A DNA stretch of 52,579 nucleotides from Reyranella sp. (GTDB lineage: Bacteria; Pseudomonadota; Alphaproteobacteria; Reyranellales; Reyranellaceae): NCBI RefSeq assembly GCF_030651995.1, contig NZ_JAUSBN010000050.1, forward strand, positions 1-52,579, in the 5' to 3' direction. The notes below the pieces were generated by a model that worked only from the letters and a program-made list of their open reading frames with translations, ran no database searches and was not told where the DNA came from. Both the position numbers and the translations under genes were made by a program. Numbering within the stretch: the stretch's first letter is position 1; every line of letters begins with the position of its first letter. Shown one piece after another: positions 25,097-33,983 of the stretch.

Positions 25097-25363
25097 ATGT
25101 CGGTCGAGTTCGATGCCACCAAGGACAAGGCCAACATGGCCAAGCACGGCATGTCGCTCGCCCGTGCGGTCGATCTCGAAATCCTCGCTGTCATCGAGGA
25201 CGATCGAACTGATTACGGTGAAGTTCGTTACCGTGCCTGGGGCATGATCGATGGCGTTGCCCACTGTCTTGTCTTTACGGACCGGAAGGGCGTCGTGCGC
25301 GCGATCAGCCTCCGCCGGGCGCACAAGAAGGAGTTGGACCGCTATGCCCCGCCGAAAGATTGA
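25097..25363 (+). CDS. brnT: BrnT family ribonuclease toxin
   Basis: This 88-residue protein is the toxin of a type II BrnT/BrnA system; BrnT is a RelE-like ribonuclease that stops growth by cutting RNA. Family features are FD..KD.AN..KHG.S at residues 5-19, the ..DYGE.RYRAWG.I.G stretch (44-56) and the ISLRRAHKKE..RY block (71-83) with the catalytic Arg/His region. The ATG at 25097 is favoured over TTG 25082 because the latter lies in the operator palindrome. It overlaps brnA by 20 bp, the usual toxin-first order. Confidence 0.93.
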   Translation: MSVEFDATKDKANMAKHGMSLARAVDLEILAVIEDDRTDYGEVRYRAWGMIDGVAHCLVFTDRKGVVRAISLRRAHKKELDRYAPPKD

Positions 25364-25631
25364 TAGAGACGATAATCCCGAGTGGACCAGGGCAGACTTC
25401 AAAAAGGCGCGGCCTGCAAGCGAGCTGCCTGCGCATATCCGGGCGGCATTCCCCAAGACGAGAGGACCGCAGAAGGCGCCAACCAAGATTCCAGTGTCGA
25501 TCCGTCTAAGCCCGGAGGTTCTCCAGCATTTCAAGTCCGGTGGGCCTGGCTGGCAGGGTCGTATAGATGCAGTCCTGCAAAAGGCGACCGCCAATGCGAA
25601 TAGACGGTCGAAGAGCCGTAAGACAGCATAG
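25344..25631 (+). CDS. brnA: BrnA family antitoxin
   Basis: This 95-residue protein is the antitoxin that binds BrnT and represses the operon through a ribbon-helix-helix DNA-binding domain. The BrnA signature is present: NPEWTRADFKKARPASELP (11-29), then RGPQKAPTKIPVSIRLSPEVL and SGGPGWQGRIDAVL towards the C-terminus, where the RHH domain lies. The C-terminal tail is Arg/Lys-rich. It overlaps brnT by 20 bp, so the two are translated together. Confidence 0.92.
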   Translation: MPRRKIDRDDNPEWTRADFKKARPASELPAHIRAAFPKTRGPQKAPTKIPVSIRLSPEVLQHFKSGGPGWQGRIDAVLQKATANANRRSKSRKTA

Positions 25632-25703
25632 GCGGCGATCGAGCCAATGTCGCTGTTGCCTGGCTCGGAAAGCAGCAGCAGACCGCACTCTCGGAGACAC
25701 TCG

Positions 25704-26420
25704 ATGACGACGAACCGGCGTCCCTATGTCCTCTGCCACATGGTCTGCAGCGTCGACGGTCGCATCTGGGGCAGCCGCTGGCGGCCCAAGGTCAATGTCG
25801 TGCCCAACCTGTTCGAGCGGCTGCACGACGAGATGGGCGGCGGCTCGTGGTTGTGCGGGCGTGTGACGGCGCAGGAATTCGCCAAGGGCAAGGAGCCACA
25901 CTATCCGCCGACCGACCGGGCGTTCCCGCGCGAGAACTGGTTTGCGCAGCGCGAGGCCCGGGCGTGGGGGATCTTCCTCGACGGGCACGGCAAGGCGGTG
26001 TGGGCGCGCCGCGACATCGGCGGCGATCCGATCCTCGTGATCCTGACGGAGGCCGTGCCGGACCGGCATCTGGCGGGCCTGCGGGCCGACGGCGTCTCCT
26101 ACATCTTTGCCGGCAAGAGCGAGATCGACCTTGCGGCGGCGCTGGAGACGCTCAACCGCGAGCTGGGCATCGAGCGGATCATGCTGGAGGGCGGGGGCGG
26201 CGCGAACGGCGCCTTCCTGCGCGCCGGGCTGATCGACGAATTGAGCCTTGTGATCTGTCCCGTGATCGACGGCAGCACCGGTGGGCCCATCGTGTTCAAC
26301 TCGGGCGACACCGACCTCGGGCCGGCGCCGATCGAGAGCATGACGCTGGTAAGCCACGACGTACTCGAAGGCGGCACGATGTGGCTGCGCTACAAGTTGC
26401 GGTCGACGGCGGCCGGATGA
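25704..26420 (+). CDS. RibD C-terminal/dihydrofolate-reductase-like family protein
   Basis: This 238-residue protein matches the RibD-C reductase fold that resembles dihydrofolate reductase. It starts RPYVLCHMVCSVDGRIWG, has a GGSWLCGRVTAQEF block near residue 50 and ERIMLEGGGGANGAFLRAGLIDEL near residues 155-178, the NADPH-binding part of this family. No deaminase domain is present and no riboflavin genes are nearby, so it is probably a general NADPH reductase of unknown substrate. ATG 25704 is chosen because CGGAGA lies 7 bases upstream. Its stop directly abuts the convergent thioesterase gene. Confidence 0.85.
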   Translation: MTTNRRPYVLCHMVCSVDGRIWGSRWRPKVNVVPNLFERLHDEMGGGSWLCGRVTAQEFAKGKEPHYPPTDRAFPRENWFAQREARAWGIFLDGHGKAVWARRDIGGDPILVILTEAVPDRHLAGLRADGVSYIFAGKSEIDLAAALETLNRELGIERIMLEGGGGANGAFLRAGLIDELSLVICPVIDGSTGGPIVFNSGDTDLGPAPIESMTLVSHDVLEGGTMWLRYKLRSTAAG

Positions 26421-26897
26421 TCAGTCCGCGGCCTTCCGGTCGAGGAACTCGAGCGTGCCGTCGCTGCGCTCGCCCTTGAGATAGCGGAAGGTGCCGGCGC
26501 CAGTGGCGAGCAACTCGTTCGCCTGGTTGTAGATCTCGGTCTCGGCGGCGAAGGTGCTCTGGCTGGTCGAGGGCCGCCACGCGCCCAGGATCGTGAGCAC
26601 GTCGCCCTCGCGGCCGGCCTTGATGAACTGGGTGGTGAAGGCCAGCGTCACGGAAAGCCGCCGCGTCGTCGCCGTCTCGTTGAAGGTGCAGGCAAAGCCG
26701 CTCGCAGAGTCGAGCAGCGTCATCAGCACGCCGCCATGCAGCAGGCCGTTGGCGTTGCAGAGTTCGGCGCGCACGTCGAGACGCATCTCGACAAAGCCGG
26801 GACGCCACGCCACGACCTGATGGCCGATCACGCCATTGAAGCCGCGGAACACATAAGGAGCGACCGGCCGAGCGTCGGCCGGTCGTTGGATCGCCAT
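26421..26897 (-). CDS. PaaI family hotdog-fold thioesterase
   Basis: This 158-residue hotdog-fold protein is predicted to hydrolyse acyl-CoA thioesters. The family motif ANGLLHGGVLMTLLDSASGFA (about residues 48-68) carries the HGG loop and the catalytic Asp. Later segments (LSVTLAFTTQFIKAGREGDVLTI) complete the hotdog sheet. I start at ATG 26897, with GAGG upstream on the minus strand; the longer open frame upstream has no family similarity. It may share transcription with the IclR regulator upstream. Confidence 0.88.
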   Translation of the reverse strand: MAIQRPADARPVAPYVFRGFNGVIGHQVVAWRPGFVEMRLDVRAELCNANGLLHGGVLMTLLDSASGFACTFNETATTRRLSVTLAFTTQFIKAGREGDVLTILGAWRPSTSQSTFAAETEIYNQANELLATGAGTFRYLKGERSDGTLEFLDRKAAD

Positions 26898-26926
26898 GTC
26901 TGGAAAGCCTCGGAAGGAGGGCGCGC

Positions 26927-27859
26927 CTAGCGGCGCGCCATCGCCGACATCGGCGGCCGATGACCGTTGCCCATCATCGGACGCATCGCCGGCCCGGCCG
27001 AGGCCGAGATGGCCGGCTGGGCCGCCATGCCGGTGCGGATGTCGCGTGCGACCTTGACCAGGCGCGGACCCCAGTCGGCTTCGAGACGGTCGCGGCTGAT
27101 CTGGTAGATCGGCGCCGAGGCGTTGACGGCATAGGCCGCCGTACCATCGGAATTGCGCAGGGGGGCGCCGACGCCGCAGAGCTCGGGCAGCCACTCGCCC
27201 CAGGTGACGCAGAAGCCGCGGTCGGCCAGTTCCTTGAACGAGCGCTCGAGACCGGTCTTGACCTTGGTCCAGTCGTCGCGCCAGCGGCGGCGGATCGCGT
27301 CGATCTGCTTGTTGCGGTCGACGTCCGGCAGCGTGAACAGGTAGGCGCGGCCCATCGCCGTGCTTGCCATCGGGACGCGCGTGCCGACATCGTGGGTGAT
27401 CGCCACCACGGACGGGCCGCGGCAGGCTTCGAGGTAGATCATCGAGTGGCGGTCGCGGCCGCCCAGCGCGGTCGACGCGTTGAGGGCATGCGCGAGCTGC
27501 TCCAGCGGCTGACGCGAGGCGCGGCGGACGTCCATGCTCGAGATCGCGGCATAGCCCAGCGCCAGGACCGAGGCGCCCAGCTCGTACTTCCGGAAGCGGC
27601 GGATGTAGTTCAGGTAGCCCAGCTCGGTCAGCGTGTGGGTGAGGCGGGCGACGGTCGGCTTCGGCAGGCCGGTGCGATGGGCGATCTCCTGGTTGCCCAG
27701 CATGCCCTCGCCGGCGTGGAAGGCGCGCAGGATGTCGAGGCCGCGGGCGAGCGCGGTGACAAACTGCCGATCCTTGCTGCTCGATCCCTCTGCAAGGCCG
27801 TTTTCAAGCGAGCTCTGGAAAGCCGCGGTTCGCGTTACGAGATGACTGACGTTGCCCAT
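26927..27859 (-). CDS. IclR family transcriptional regulator
   Basis: This 310-residue regulator has a winged helix-turn-helix near residues 33-90 (ARGLDILRAFHAGEGMLGNQEIAHRTGLPKPTVARLTHTL) and an IclR effector domain (about 100-275) with the RVPMASTAMGRAYLF segment. The N-terminal arm (about 30 residues) and the Pro/Met-rich C-terminal tail (about 35 residues) are longer than usual. An AAAGGAG ribosome-binding site precedes the ATG. A near-palindrome at 27879-27892 just upstream is a plausible autoregulatory site. Targets are unknown; the adjacent thioesterase is a candidate. Confidence 0.92.
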   Translation of the reverse strand: MGNVSHLVTRTAAFQSSLENGLAEGSSSKDRQFVTALARGLDILRAFHAGEGMLGNQEIAHRTGLPKPTVARLTHTLTELGYLNYIRRFRKYELGASVLALGYAAISSMDVRRASRQPLEQLAHALNASTALGGRDRHSMIYLEACRGPSVVAITHDVGTRVPMASTAMGRAYLFTLPDVDRNKQIDAIRRRWRDDWTKVKTGLERSFKELADRGFCVTWGEWLPELCGVGAPLRNSDGTAAYAVNASAPIYQISRDRLEADWGPRLVKVARDIRTGMAAQPAISASAGPAMRPMMGNGHRPPMSAMARR

Positions 27860-27878
27860 CGGCGTTTGCTCCTTTTGG

Positions 27879-27892
27879 TAAATGGCCGTTTA
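27879..27892. promoter_or_regulatory. Near-palindrome upstream of the IclR gene
   Basis: TAAATGGCCGTTTA is a 14-bp near-palindrome (TAAA.GGCC.TTTA, one mismatched pair) lying 20-33 bases upstream of the regulator's ATG. IclR proteins often bind short AT-flanked palindromes near their own promoters. No direct evidence. Confidence 0.3.
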
Positions 27893-28108
27893 TTTCTTTG
27901 CGGAGCGGAACCTGCCATCGCCTCAGTTGGACCGCAATGCGCCAGAGCGGGTTTTGACCTGCGAACGTGCAAGGCGGCCATGTCACTAATGCGTGAATTG
28001 AGTATCATCAGTTGCACTCGCGCCATTCTGCTCTCTGATTCGGGAATTTTCGGTCTATTTTCGTGACGCGGGCGGCATTTTTCGACATGTTCGCCGCCGC
28101 CGGGTACC

Positions 28109-28393
28109 ATGCAGACCAACCCCTTCGAGAGGCAGGAATTGGCCAAAGAACCCACACTTCCAAAGGACATTGCGGCGCTCTCCTTCGAGGATGCGCTCAA
28201 GGAACTGGAAGGCATTGTCCAGCAGCTGGAACGCGGCCAGGTGAAGCTGGACGAGGCGATTTCGGCCTATGAGCGCGGCGCCCTGCTGAAGCGCCACTGC
28301 GAGCAGCGGCTCTCCGAGGCGAAGATGAAGGTGGAGAAGATCGTCTTCTCCGCCGACGGTGCGGTCGCGACCCAGCCCGCCGATCTCGGCTGA
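28109..28393 (+). CDS. xseB: Exodeoxyribonuclease VII small subunit
   Basis: This 94-residue protein is the small subunit of exonuclease VII, which degrades single-stranded DNA together with XseA. The core LSFEDALKELEGIVQQLERGQVKLDEAISAYERG.LLKRHCE..L..A..KVEKI (residues 24-78) is diagnostic. The first ~20 residues are a short extension, and no clear ribosome-binding site precedes the ATG, so the start is uncertain. It leads the isoprenoid genes ispA and dxs, the standard alphaproteobacterial order. Confidence 0.94.
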   Translation: MQTNPFERQELAKEPTLPKDIAALSFEDALKELEGIVQQLERGQVKLDEAISAYERGALLKRHCEQRLSEAKMKVEKIVFSADGAVATQPADLG

Positions 28394-28404
28394 TCCTCAC
28401 CCCC

Positions 28405-29313
28405 ATGCCGTTGTCGTCGCACACCCGGTTTGGCGCTGCGCTTTCGTTTGCCGCCGAGTCGGTCGAACGCACCATGGAGCGCCTGCTGCCCAGCGGCGCC
28501 TCGGGCGAAGCGCGCGTCTTCGAGGCGATGCGCTATTCCAGCCTGGGCGGCGGCAAGAGGCTGCGGGGCTTCTTCGTGCTGGCCGGTGCCACCCTGTTCA
28601 AGGTCGGGACCTTGCCCGCCCTGCGCACCGCCAGCGCCATCGAATTCGTGCACGCCTATTCGCTGATCCACGACGACCTGCCGGCAATGGATGACGATGA
28701 CCTGCGGCGCGGCAAGCCTTCCTGCCATCGACAGTTCGACGAGGCGACGGCCATCCTGGCGGGCGACGCGCTGCAGGCGCTGGCCTTCGAGGTGCTCGCA
28801 CACGAGGACACGCATGGCGACCCGGCGGTCCGGGTGGCGCTGGTCGCGGAGCTGGCAAAGGCTGCCGGGGCCCGCGGAATGGTCGGCGGCCAGATGCTGG
28901 ACCTGCTGGCCGAGGAGGAGGGCTCCGATCAGTCGATCGGCGCCATCACGCACCTGCAACGTTTGAAGACCGGCGCGTTGATCTCATTCTCGTGCGCCGC
29001 GGGCGCCATCCTCGGGAAGGCCAGCGACCACGCCCGGTCGGCGCTTTCGATGTATGCTCACGATCTCGGCCTCGCCTTCCAGATCGTCGACGACCTGCTC
29101 GACATCGAGGGCGATGCGGCCGAGCTCGGCAAGGCGACGGGTAAGGACGAAGCGGCCGGGAAAGCGACTTTCGTATCCATCCTGGGGATCGAGCGGGCGC
29201 GGGCACAGGCGGAGATTCTGGCGCGACAGGCTGCCGTGCATCTCGAGCCTTTCGGCGAGGCGGCGGATTTGTTGAGGCAAGCCACAGAATTCGTCGTGGC
29301 GCGTCGCAGCTGA
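28405..29313 (+). CDS. ispA: Farnesyl diphosphate synthase (polyprenyl synthetase)
   Basis: This 302-residue trans-prenyltransferase makes farnesyl or geranyl diphosphate from the DXS-pathway units IPP and DMAPP. The first Asp-rich motif is in [19 protein letters not shown] and the second is DDLLD near residue 230. GGGKR.R and GGQMLDL are also as in IspA. It starts 11 bp after xseB and 40 bp before dxs, so the three form an operon supplying isoprenoids. Confidence 0.95.
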   Translation: MPLSSHTRFGAALSFAAESVERTMERLLPSGASGEARVFEAMRYSSLGGGKRLRGFFVLAGATLFKVGTLPALRTASAIEFVHAYSLIHDDLPAMDDDDLRRGKPSCHRQFDEATAILAGDALQALAFEVLAHEDTHGDPAVRVALVAELAKAAGARGMVGGQMLDLLAEEEGSDQSIGAITHLQRLKTGALISFSCAAGAILGKASDHARSALSMYAHDLGLAFQIVDDLLDIEGDAAELGKATGKDEAAGKATFVSILGIERARAQAEILARQAAVHLEPFGEAADLLRQATEFVVARRS

Positions 29314-29353
29314 AGTTGGGGCGCGGGGTGCCGTGCAGGAGTATGATAGTTCA

Positions 29354-31270
29354 ATGACCAGGCAGAGTACGACGCCGCTCCTCGATACCGTCGACGTTCC
29401 CGCCGACATTCGGCGCCTGCGCGCCGACCAGCTGCGCCAGCTCGCCGACGAGCTGCGTCAGGAGACGATTTCGGCGGTTTCGGTCACCGGCGGCCATCTC
29501 GGCGCGGGATTGGGCGTGGTCGAGCTGACCGTGGCCCTGCACTACGTCTTCGACACGCCCAAGGACCGGTTGATCTGGGACGTCGGCCACCAGGCCTATC
29601 CGCACAAGATCGTCACGGGGCGCCGCAGCCGGATTCGCACCCTGCGCCAGGAGGGCGGTCTTTCCGGTTTCACGCGGCGGTCCGAAAGCGAGTACGACCC
29701 GTTCGGCGCAGCCCACTCCTCGACCTCGATCTCGGCGGGGCTGGGTATGGCGGTGGCGCGCGACCTCGCCGGCGGCTCGAACAACGTGGTCGCCGTGATC
29801 GGCGACGGCGCGCTCAGCGCCGGCATGGCCTACGAGGCGATGAACAATGCGGGCGCCCTGCGCTCGCGGCTGATCGTGGTGCTGAACGACAACGACATGT
29901 CGATCGCGCCGCCGGTCGGTGCCCTCTCGGGTCACCTCTCGCGCCTCCTGTCCGGCCGGCCTTACGTCACCCTGCGCAATCTCGGCCGCACCTTCGCCGA
30001 GAGCTTGCCCAAGCCGCTGGAACTCGCGGCCAAGCGGGCCGAGGAATTCGCCCGCGGCTTCGTCGCCGGCGGCACGCTGTTCGACGAGCTGGGTTTCTAC
30101 TATGTCGGCCCGGTCGACGGTCACGATCTCGACCATCTGCTGCCTGTCCTGAAGAACGCCCGCGACAGCGATCTCGACAAGCCGATCCTGGTCCACGTCG
30201 TCACCAAGAAGGGCAAGGGCTATCCCCCAGCCGAGGCGAGTGCGGACAAGTACCACGGCGTCGTGAAGTTCGACGTCATCACCGGCAAGCAGTCCAAGCC
30301 GATCGCCAACGCGCCGCAATACACGGCGGTGTTCGGCAAGGCGCTGATCGCCGAAGCGGAAGCCGACAAGAAGATCGTGGCGATCACCGCGGCGATGCCG
30401 TCGGGCACCGGCCTCGAAAAGTTCGCCGAACGTTTTCCCGAGCGCACCTTCGATGTGGCGATCGCCGAGCAGCACGGCGTCACCTTCGCCGCCGGCCTGG
30501 CGACCGAGGGCTTCAAGCCCTTCGCGGCGATTTACTCGACCTTCCTGCAGCGCGCCTTCGACCAGGTCGTGCATGACGTCGCCCTCCAGAAGCTGCCGGT
30601 GCGCTTCGCCATCGATCGCGCCGGGCTGGTCGGGGCTGACGGTGCCACCCATGCAGGCTCGTTCGACGTCGCCTATCTCGGTTGCCTGCCGGACTTCGTG
30701 ATCATGGCCGCCGGCGATGAGCTCGAGCTGATGCACATGGTGGCGACGGCGGCCCAGATCGACGACAGACCCTCCGCCTTCCGCTATCCGCGCGGCGAGG
30801 GTGTCGGCGTCGAGCTGCCGGCCAGGGGGACGCCGCTGGAGATCGGCAAGGGCCGGATCGTGCGCGAGGGCACCAAGATCGCGATCCTGAATTTCGGCGC
30901 GCGCCTGCAGGAGTGCCTGGTGGCGGCGGAAGATCTCGGCGCCAAGGGACTGAGTACCACGGTGGCCGATGCGCGCTTTGCCAAGCCGCTCGACACCGAC
31001 CTGATCCGCCGCCTCGCGCGCGAGCACGAGGTGCTGATCACGATCGAGGAAGGCTCGGTCGGCGGCTTCGCGAGCTTCGTGCTGCAGTATCTCGCGACGT
31101 CGGGCCTGCTGGATGGCGGCCTCAAGGTGCGGCCGATGGTCCTGCCCGACCGCTTCATCGATCACGCCTCGCCGGCCCGGCAATACGAATGGGCCGGCCT
31201 CAACGCGCCGCAGATCGTGGCAACCGCGCTTGCCGCCCTGGGACAATCCTCGGAGCGCGCGCGCGGGTGA
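29354..31270 (+). CDS. dxs: 1-deoxy-D-xylulose-5-phosphate synthase
   Basis: This 638-residue thiamine-diphosphate enzyme condenses pyruvate with glyceraldehyde 3-phosphate, the entry of the MEP isoprenoid pathway. Landmarks are [33 protein letters not shown] (ThDP motif), [26 protein letters not shown] and [18 protein letters not shown] 29354 is used, with AGGAG 12 bases upstream; GTG 29333 is possible. The last ~105 bp are repeated about 1 kb downstream, so the present 3' end may not be the ancestral one. tlyA, the usual next gene, is 4.2 kb away. Confidence 0.96.
   Translation: MTRQSTTPLLDTVDVPADIRRLRADQLRQLADELRQETISAVSVTGGHLGAGLGVVELTVALHYVFDTPKDRLIWDVGHQAYPHKIVTGRRSRIRTLRQEGGLSGFTRRSESEYDPFGAAHSSTSISAGLGMAVARDLAGGSNNVVAVIGDGALSAGMAYEAMNNAGALRSRLIVVLNDNDMSIAPPVGALSGHLSRLLSGRPYVTLRNLGRTFAESLPKPLELAAKRAEEFARGFVAGGTLFDELGFYYVGPVDGHDLDHLLPVLKNARDSDLDKPILVHVVTKKGKGYPPAEASADKYHGVVKFDVITGKQSKPIANAPQYTAVFGKALIAEAEADKKIVAITAAMPSGTGLEKFAERFPERTFDVAIAEQHGVTFAAGLATEGFKPFAAIYSTFLQRAFDQVVHDVALQKLPVRFAIDRAGLVGADGATHAGSFDVAYLGCLPDFVIMAAGDELELMHMVATAAQIDDRPSAFRYPRGEGVGVELPARGTPLEIGKGRIVREGTKIAILNFGARLQECLVAAEDLGAKGLSTTVADARFAKPLDTDLIRRLAREHEVLITIEEGSVGGFASFVLQYLATSGLLDGGLKVRPMVLPDRFIDHASPARQYEWAGLNAPQIVATALAALGQSSERARG
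31166..31270 (+). repeat. Direct repeat, copy 1: 3' end of dxs
   Basis: This stretch, from the [14 protein letters not shown] codons to the dxs stop, is repeated in direct orientation at 32253-32358. The first ~69 bases differ at only about two positions, both synonymous; divergence rises toward the stop. The two copies bracket the segment with the alpha/beta hydrolase gene. Confidence 0.85.
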
Positions 31271-31407
31271 AGAGCGCGATCGTTTTGCGTCCGCCGGTTT
31301 TGCGCTCGCGACCGACACAGTAGTCCACTGCACATGCCGAGGGGGTGGGGTCCGCCAGCCGAGGCGACATGGAATGCGAAGCCGAAGCTTTGAGATGCAG
31401 CCGGTCG

Positions 31408-32124
31408 TCAGCTGGCCACCCCGCGTACGCTTCCTGGCGGTGACATCAGCTCGTGAACGAGTGAACGCAGGATGGCGTTCATCTTGCCGGGCTGCTCCAG
31501 GGGAACATAATGTCCGCAGTCCGGCACGACGACCAACCGCCCGTCTTTCGCCGAGTTCGCTTGTGCTTGGGTCGTGAGTAGGCCCGGGGCCACATCATGC
31601 TCGCCGGAAACGCAGACGATTGGGCAGCGAAGCGTAGGCACCAGCATTTCGCGCCCTGGACGCGTATGAAAGGCAGTCACTCCCCTTGCGATCCTGCGCG
31701 CGTCGATGGCGGTAGCAAGGCGCATCGCATGTACGAGAAGTTCTGGAGAGGAGGATGTCGAGAAGAGGGGCGCCCAATATATGTTCCATGCAGCTTCCAT
31801 CCCTTGGCCCGACAGTGTCGAAAGAGCGGTGGCATGCAGAGATGGGTCCGGCTTGTGGCCAGCTTTCGTGCCGATCAGCACGAGCGCCGCGATGCGTTCC
31901 GGTGCCAGCGCTGCCATTTCCAGCGCACAGGAGCCACCAATCGAATTGCCTACGACGATCAGCCGGTCGCTTCGGACCCCCTGAAGGACCGCTGTAGCCC
32001 ATTCCGGCAGTGTGTTCCCGAGATCGTAAAGCGTCGGCGCATGGCTCGTGACCGGCAATAAGTCCCTTTGCCGATCCCACATGGAGCCGTCGAATGGAAG
32101 TGCGTGGAGCAAAACCAGATCCAT
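31408..32124 (-). CDS. Alpha/beta hydrolase
   Basis: This 238-residue protein has an alpha/beta-hydrolase fold. LLHALPFDGSMWD is the oxyanion region (4-16), VVGNSIGGSCALEMA holds the nucleophile Ser in GNSIGG, and GEHDVAP and DCGHYVPLEQP supply the Asp and His. The fold resembles carboxylesterases or enol-lactone hydrolases; the substrate is unknown. The ATG at 32124 (AAGGA upstream) is favoured; GTG 32169 would add 15 residues without a ribosome-binding site. It lies in a visibly less GC-rich stretch between two copies of the dxs tail, consistent with recent acquisition. Confidence 0.85.
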   Translation of the reverse strand: MDLVLLHALPFDGSMWDRQRDLLPVTSHAPTLYDLGNTLPEWATAVLQGVRSDRLIVVGNSIGGSCALEMAALAPERIAALVLIGTKAGHKPDPSLHATALSTLSGQGMEAAWNIYWAPLFSTSSSPELLVHAMRLATAIDARRIARGVTAFHTRPGREMLVPTLRCPIVCVSGEHDVAPGLLTTQAQANSAKDGRLVVVPDCGHYVPLEQPGKMNAILRSLVHELMSPPGSVRGVAS

Positions 32125-32252
32125 GATTCCTTGGGTTCCGTTCGAGGTGAATTTATCCGGCCGGGGCACGTGGGGGAGGCATCGCCTTTGGCGAGTAGGA
32201 CCGGAGAAAAATCTGTCCTTCCCGCGTGTCGAATTGGCCCGCGCGAGACGGT

Positions 32253-32358
32253 GCCTCGCCGGCCCGGCAATACGAGTGGGCCGGCCTCAACGCGCCGCAG
32301 ATCGTGGCGACCGCGCTGGCCGCGCTCGGGCCAACAGACCGAGCGCGCACGCGGCTAA
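32253..32358 (+). pseudogene. Displaced duplicate of the dxs 3' end (direct repeat, copy 2)
   Basis: The translated stretch [26 protein letters not shown] is identical to the dxs C-terminus. A one-base insertion after the LG codons then shifts the frame; ignoring it, the remainder reads QQTERARG and stops with TAA at 32356-32358. No dxs sequence lies upstream of it. It overlaps the amidase stop codon, which suggests this was the original, convergently overlapping end of dxs. Confidence 0.8.
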
Positions 32359-33761
32359 CCGCGCGGATCGATGGGCGTGAGACGGGGGGCGTGGGCCTCG
32401 ACAATCTCCGCGGCATCGAGGCAGAGATCCTCGCGGAAGCGGGCCGCGATCACCTGCACCCCGACCGGCGTGCCACCGGCAAGGCCCGTCGGCACCGATA
32501 CCGAGGGATAGCCCAGCACGGGCGTTGCGAGCAGGCAGTGCTGCGCCGCCATCATGCGATCGACCACCGGCTGGTCCTGCAGGTCGAGCCCGTCGGGGAA
32601 GGGCAGGACGTGCGACACCGGCACGACCGCGACCGCATACTTCGCGAAGAACAGCGACCAGGCCCGCATGAGGGCGAGGCGGGGACCGAAGGCGTCGAGC
32701 AGACCGCCGGCATCGACCTCCGGCACGTAGCGCAGATGGCCCTCGACGTTGCGCCGGGCCGCGGCGTCGCCCAGCGCCTGCACAGTGGCGACGAAGCCCC
32801 GCCGCTCGTCGTTGACGACCATGCGATGCCAGAGCTCTGCCGCTTCGCCCAGCTGCGGCGGTGCGATCTCGTCGACTTCGTAGCCCGCAGCTTCGAGCGC
32901 CTTGCCGGCGGCGACGATCGCCGCGCGCACCTCCGGCACCACGTCGTCGAACGGGGCGGGCGCGATGGCGGCGCGCAGCGGACGCGATGGCGCGGGCCCG
33001 ATGAGCGGCGCCGGCACCCAGTTGGGATCGCGCGCATCGCCCATCGCCATGGCGGCTAAGGCGAGGCGCAGGTCCGCGACGCTGCGCGCCAGCGGTCCCT
33101 GAACGGACATGAGCTGCGCCGTGATCGGCCGTTCGGCGGTCGAAGAGGGGTTGAAGGCCGGCACGCGGCCAGGCGTCGGCCGCAGGCCGGCCACGCCGCA
33201 GGCATAGGCCGGGTAGCGGATCGACCCGCCATAATCGTTGCCATGCGCGATGGCGCCCATGCCGGCCGCCAGGGCAGCCGCCGCGCCGCCGCTCGATCCG
33301 CCGGGCGTCAGGCCCTTGCCCCACGGGTTACGCGTCGCGCCGTGTAGTTCGTTGTCGGTGAACCAGCGGTGAGAGAAGGCAGGTGTGTTGGTGCGCCCGA
33401 CGATGACCGCGCCCGCCGTGCGCAGGTTGGCGACGACCGGGCTGTCTTCGGTCGCCACCAGGTCGCGAAAGGCTACGACGCCGTTGGTGGTGGCGCGGCC
33501 CTTGGTGTCGACATTGACCTTCACCGTCACCGGTACGCCATGCAGCGGGCCGCAGGCGGCGCCGCGGCGGCGGGCGGCATCGGCCTCGCGCGCGGCCTGC
33601 AGGGCCTCATCGGCCATGACGTCGACGACGGCATTGACCTGCGGATTGACGGCCTCGATGCGACCCAGCACGGAGCGCGTCGCGCCCTCGCTCGATACCG
33701 CGCCCCGTGCGATCGCCTGCGCCAGGTCGACCGCCGACCAGCGCCAGAGTTCGTTGGTCAT
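32355..33761 (-). CDS. Amidase signature family enzyme
   Basis: This 468-residue amidase-signature hydrolase cleaves carboxamides. The Ser-cisSer-Lys triad is visible as Lys81 (VTVKVNVD), Ser156 (TPGGSSGG) and Ser180 (GNDYGGSIRYPA), with the spacing expected for the family. The loop around Ser180 reads NDYGGS rather than the common SDTGGS. There is no signal peptide. It is separate from any gatB or gatC and is therefore unlikely to be GatA. Its stop overlaps the displaced dxs tail. Substrate unknown. Confidence 0.9.
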   Translation of the reverse strand: MTNELWRWSAVDLAQAIARGAVSSEGATRSVLGRIEAVNPQVNAVVDVMADEALQAAREADAARRRGAACGPLHGVPVTVKVNVDTKGRATTNGVVAFRDLVATEDSPVVANLRTAGAVIVGRTNTPAFSHRWFTDNELHGATRNPWGKGLTPGGSSGGAAAALAAGMGAIAHGNDYGGSIRYPAYACGVAGLRPTPGRVPAFNPSSTAERPITAQLMSVQGPLARSVADLRLALAAMAMGDARDPNWVPAPLIGPAPSRPLRAAIAPAPFDDVVPEVRAAIVAAGKALEAAGYEVDEIAPPQLGEAAELWHRMVVNDERRGFVATVQALGDAAARRNVEGHLRYVPEVDAGGLLDAFGPRLALMRAWSLFFAKYAVAVVPVSHVLPFPDGLDLQDQPVVDRMMAAQHCLLATPVLGYPSVSVPTGLAGGTPVGVQVIAARFREDLCLDAAEIVEAHAPRLTPIDPRG

Positions 33762-33870
33762 ACCCGTGTCACCTGCAGCTCAAGTAAGCGTAGGAGTGCG
33801 ACAATAGGAGGAGATGACTTTAGCTTCGACACCCAAGTCTTTCACCTCCGCCGGCGCTTCCAAGAAAGTG

Positions 33871-33968
33871 AAAGGTCCCTCACTCCGTTCGGGATGACAA
33901 TTTGTTGGAATCTGCGCAGTGCGCCGAACAAACAAACGGTGTCATCCCGAACGGAGTGAGGGACCTTT
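33871..33968. repeat. Palindromic repeat, family 1, inward pair (copy C)
   Basis: A perfect 29-bp inverted repeat (33871-33899 and 33940-33968) with a 40-bp centre closely matching copies A and B near 11.8-12.0 kb (TTTGTTGG...TGCGCAGTGCGCCGAACAAACAAA). The ends are AAAGGTCCCTCACTCCG. It lies between the amidase and peroxiredoxin genes. Confidence 0.88.
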
Positions 33969-33983
33969 ACGTCATTTGCGATC

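Noticed and set aside
31271..31407. Short plus-strand frame after dxs reading DRFASAGFALATDTVVHC
   Set aside because: I could not link it to any family. It is noncoding on present evidence and may be debris of the rearrangement.
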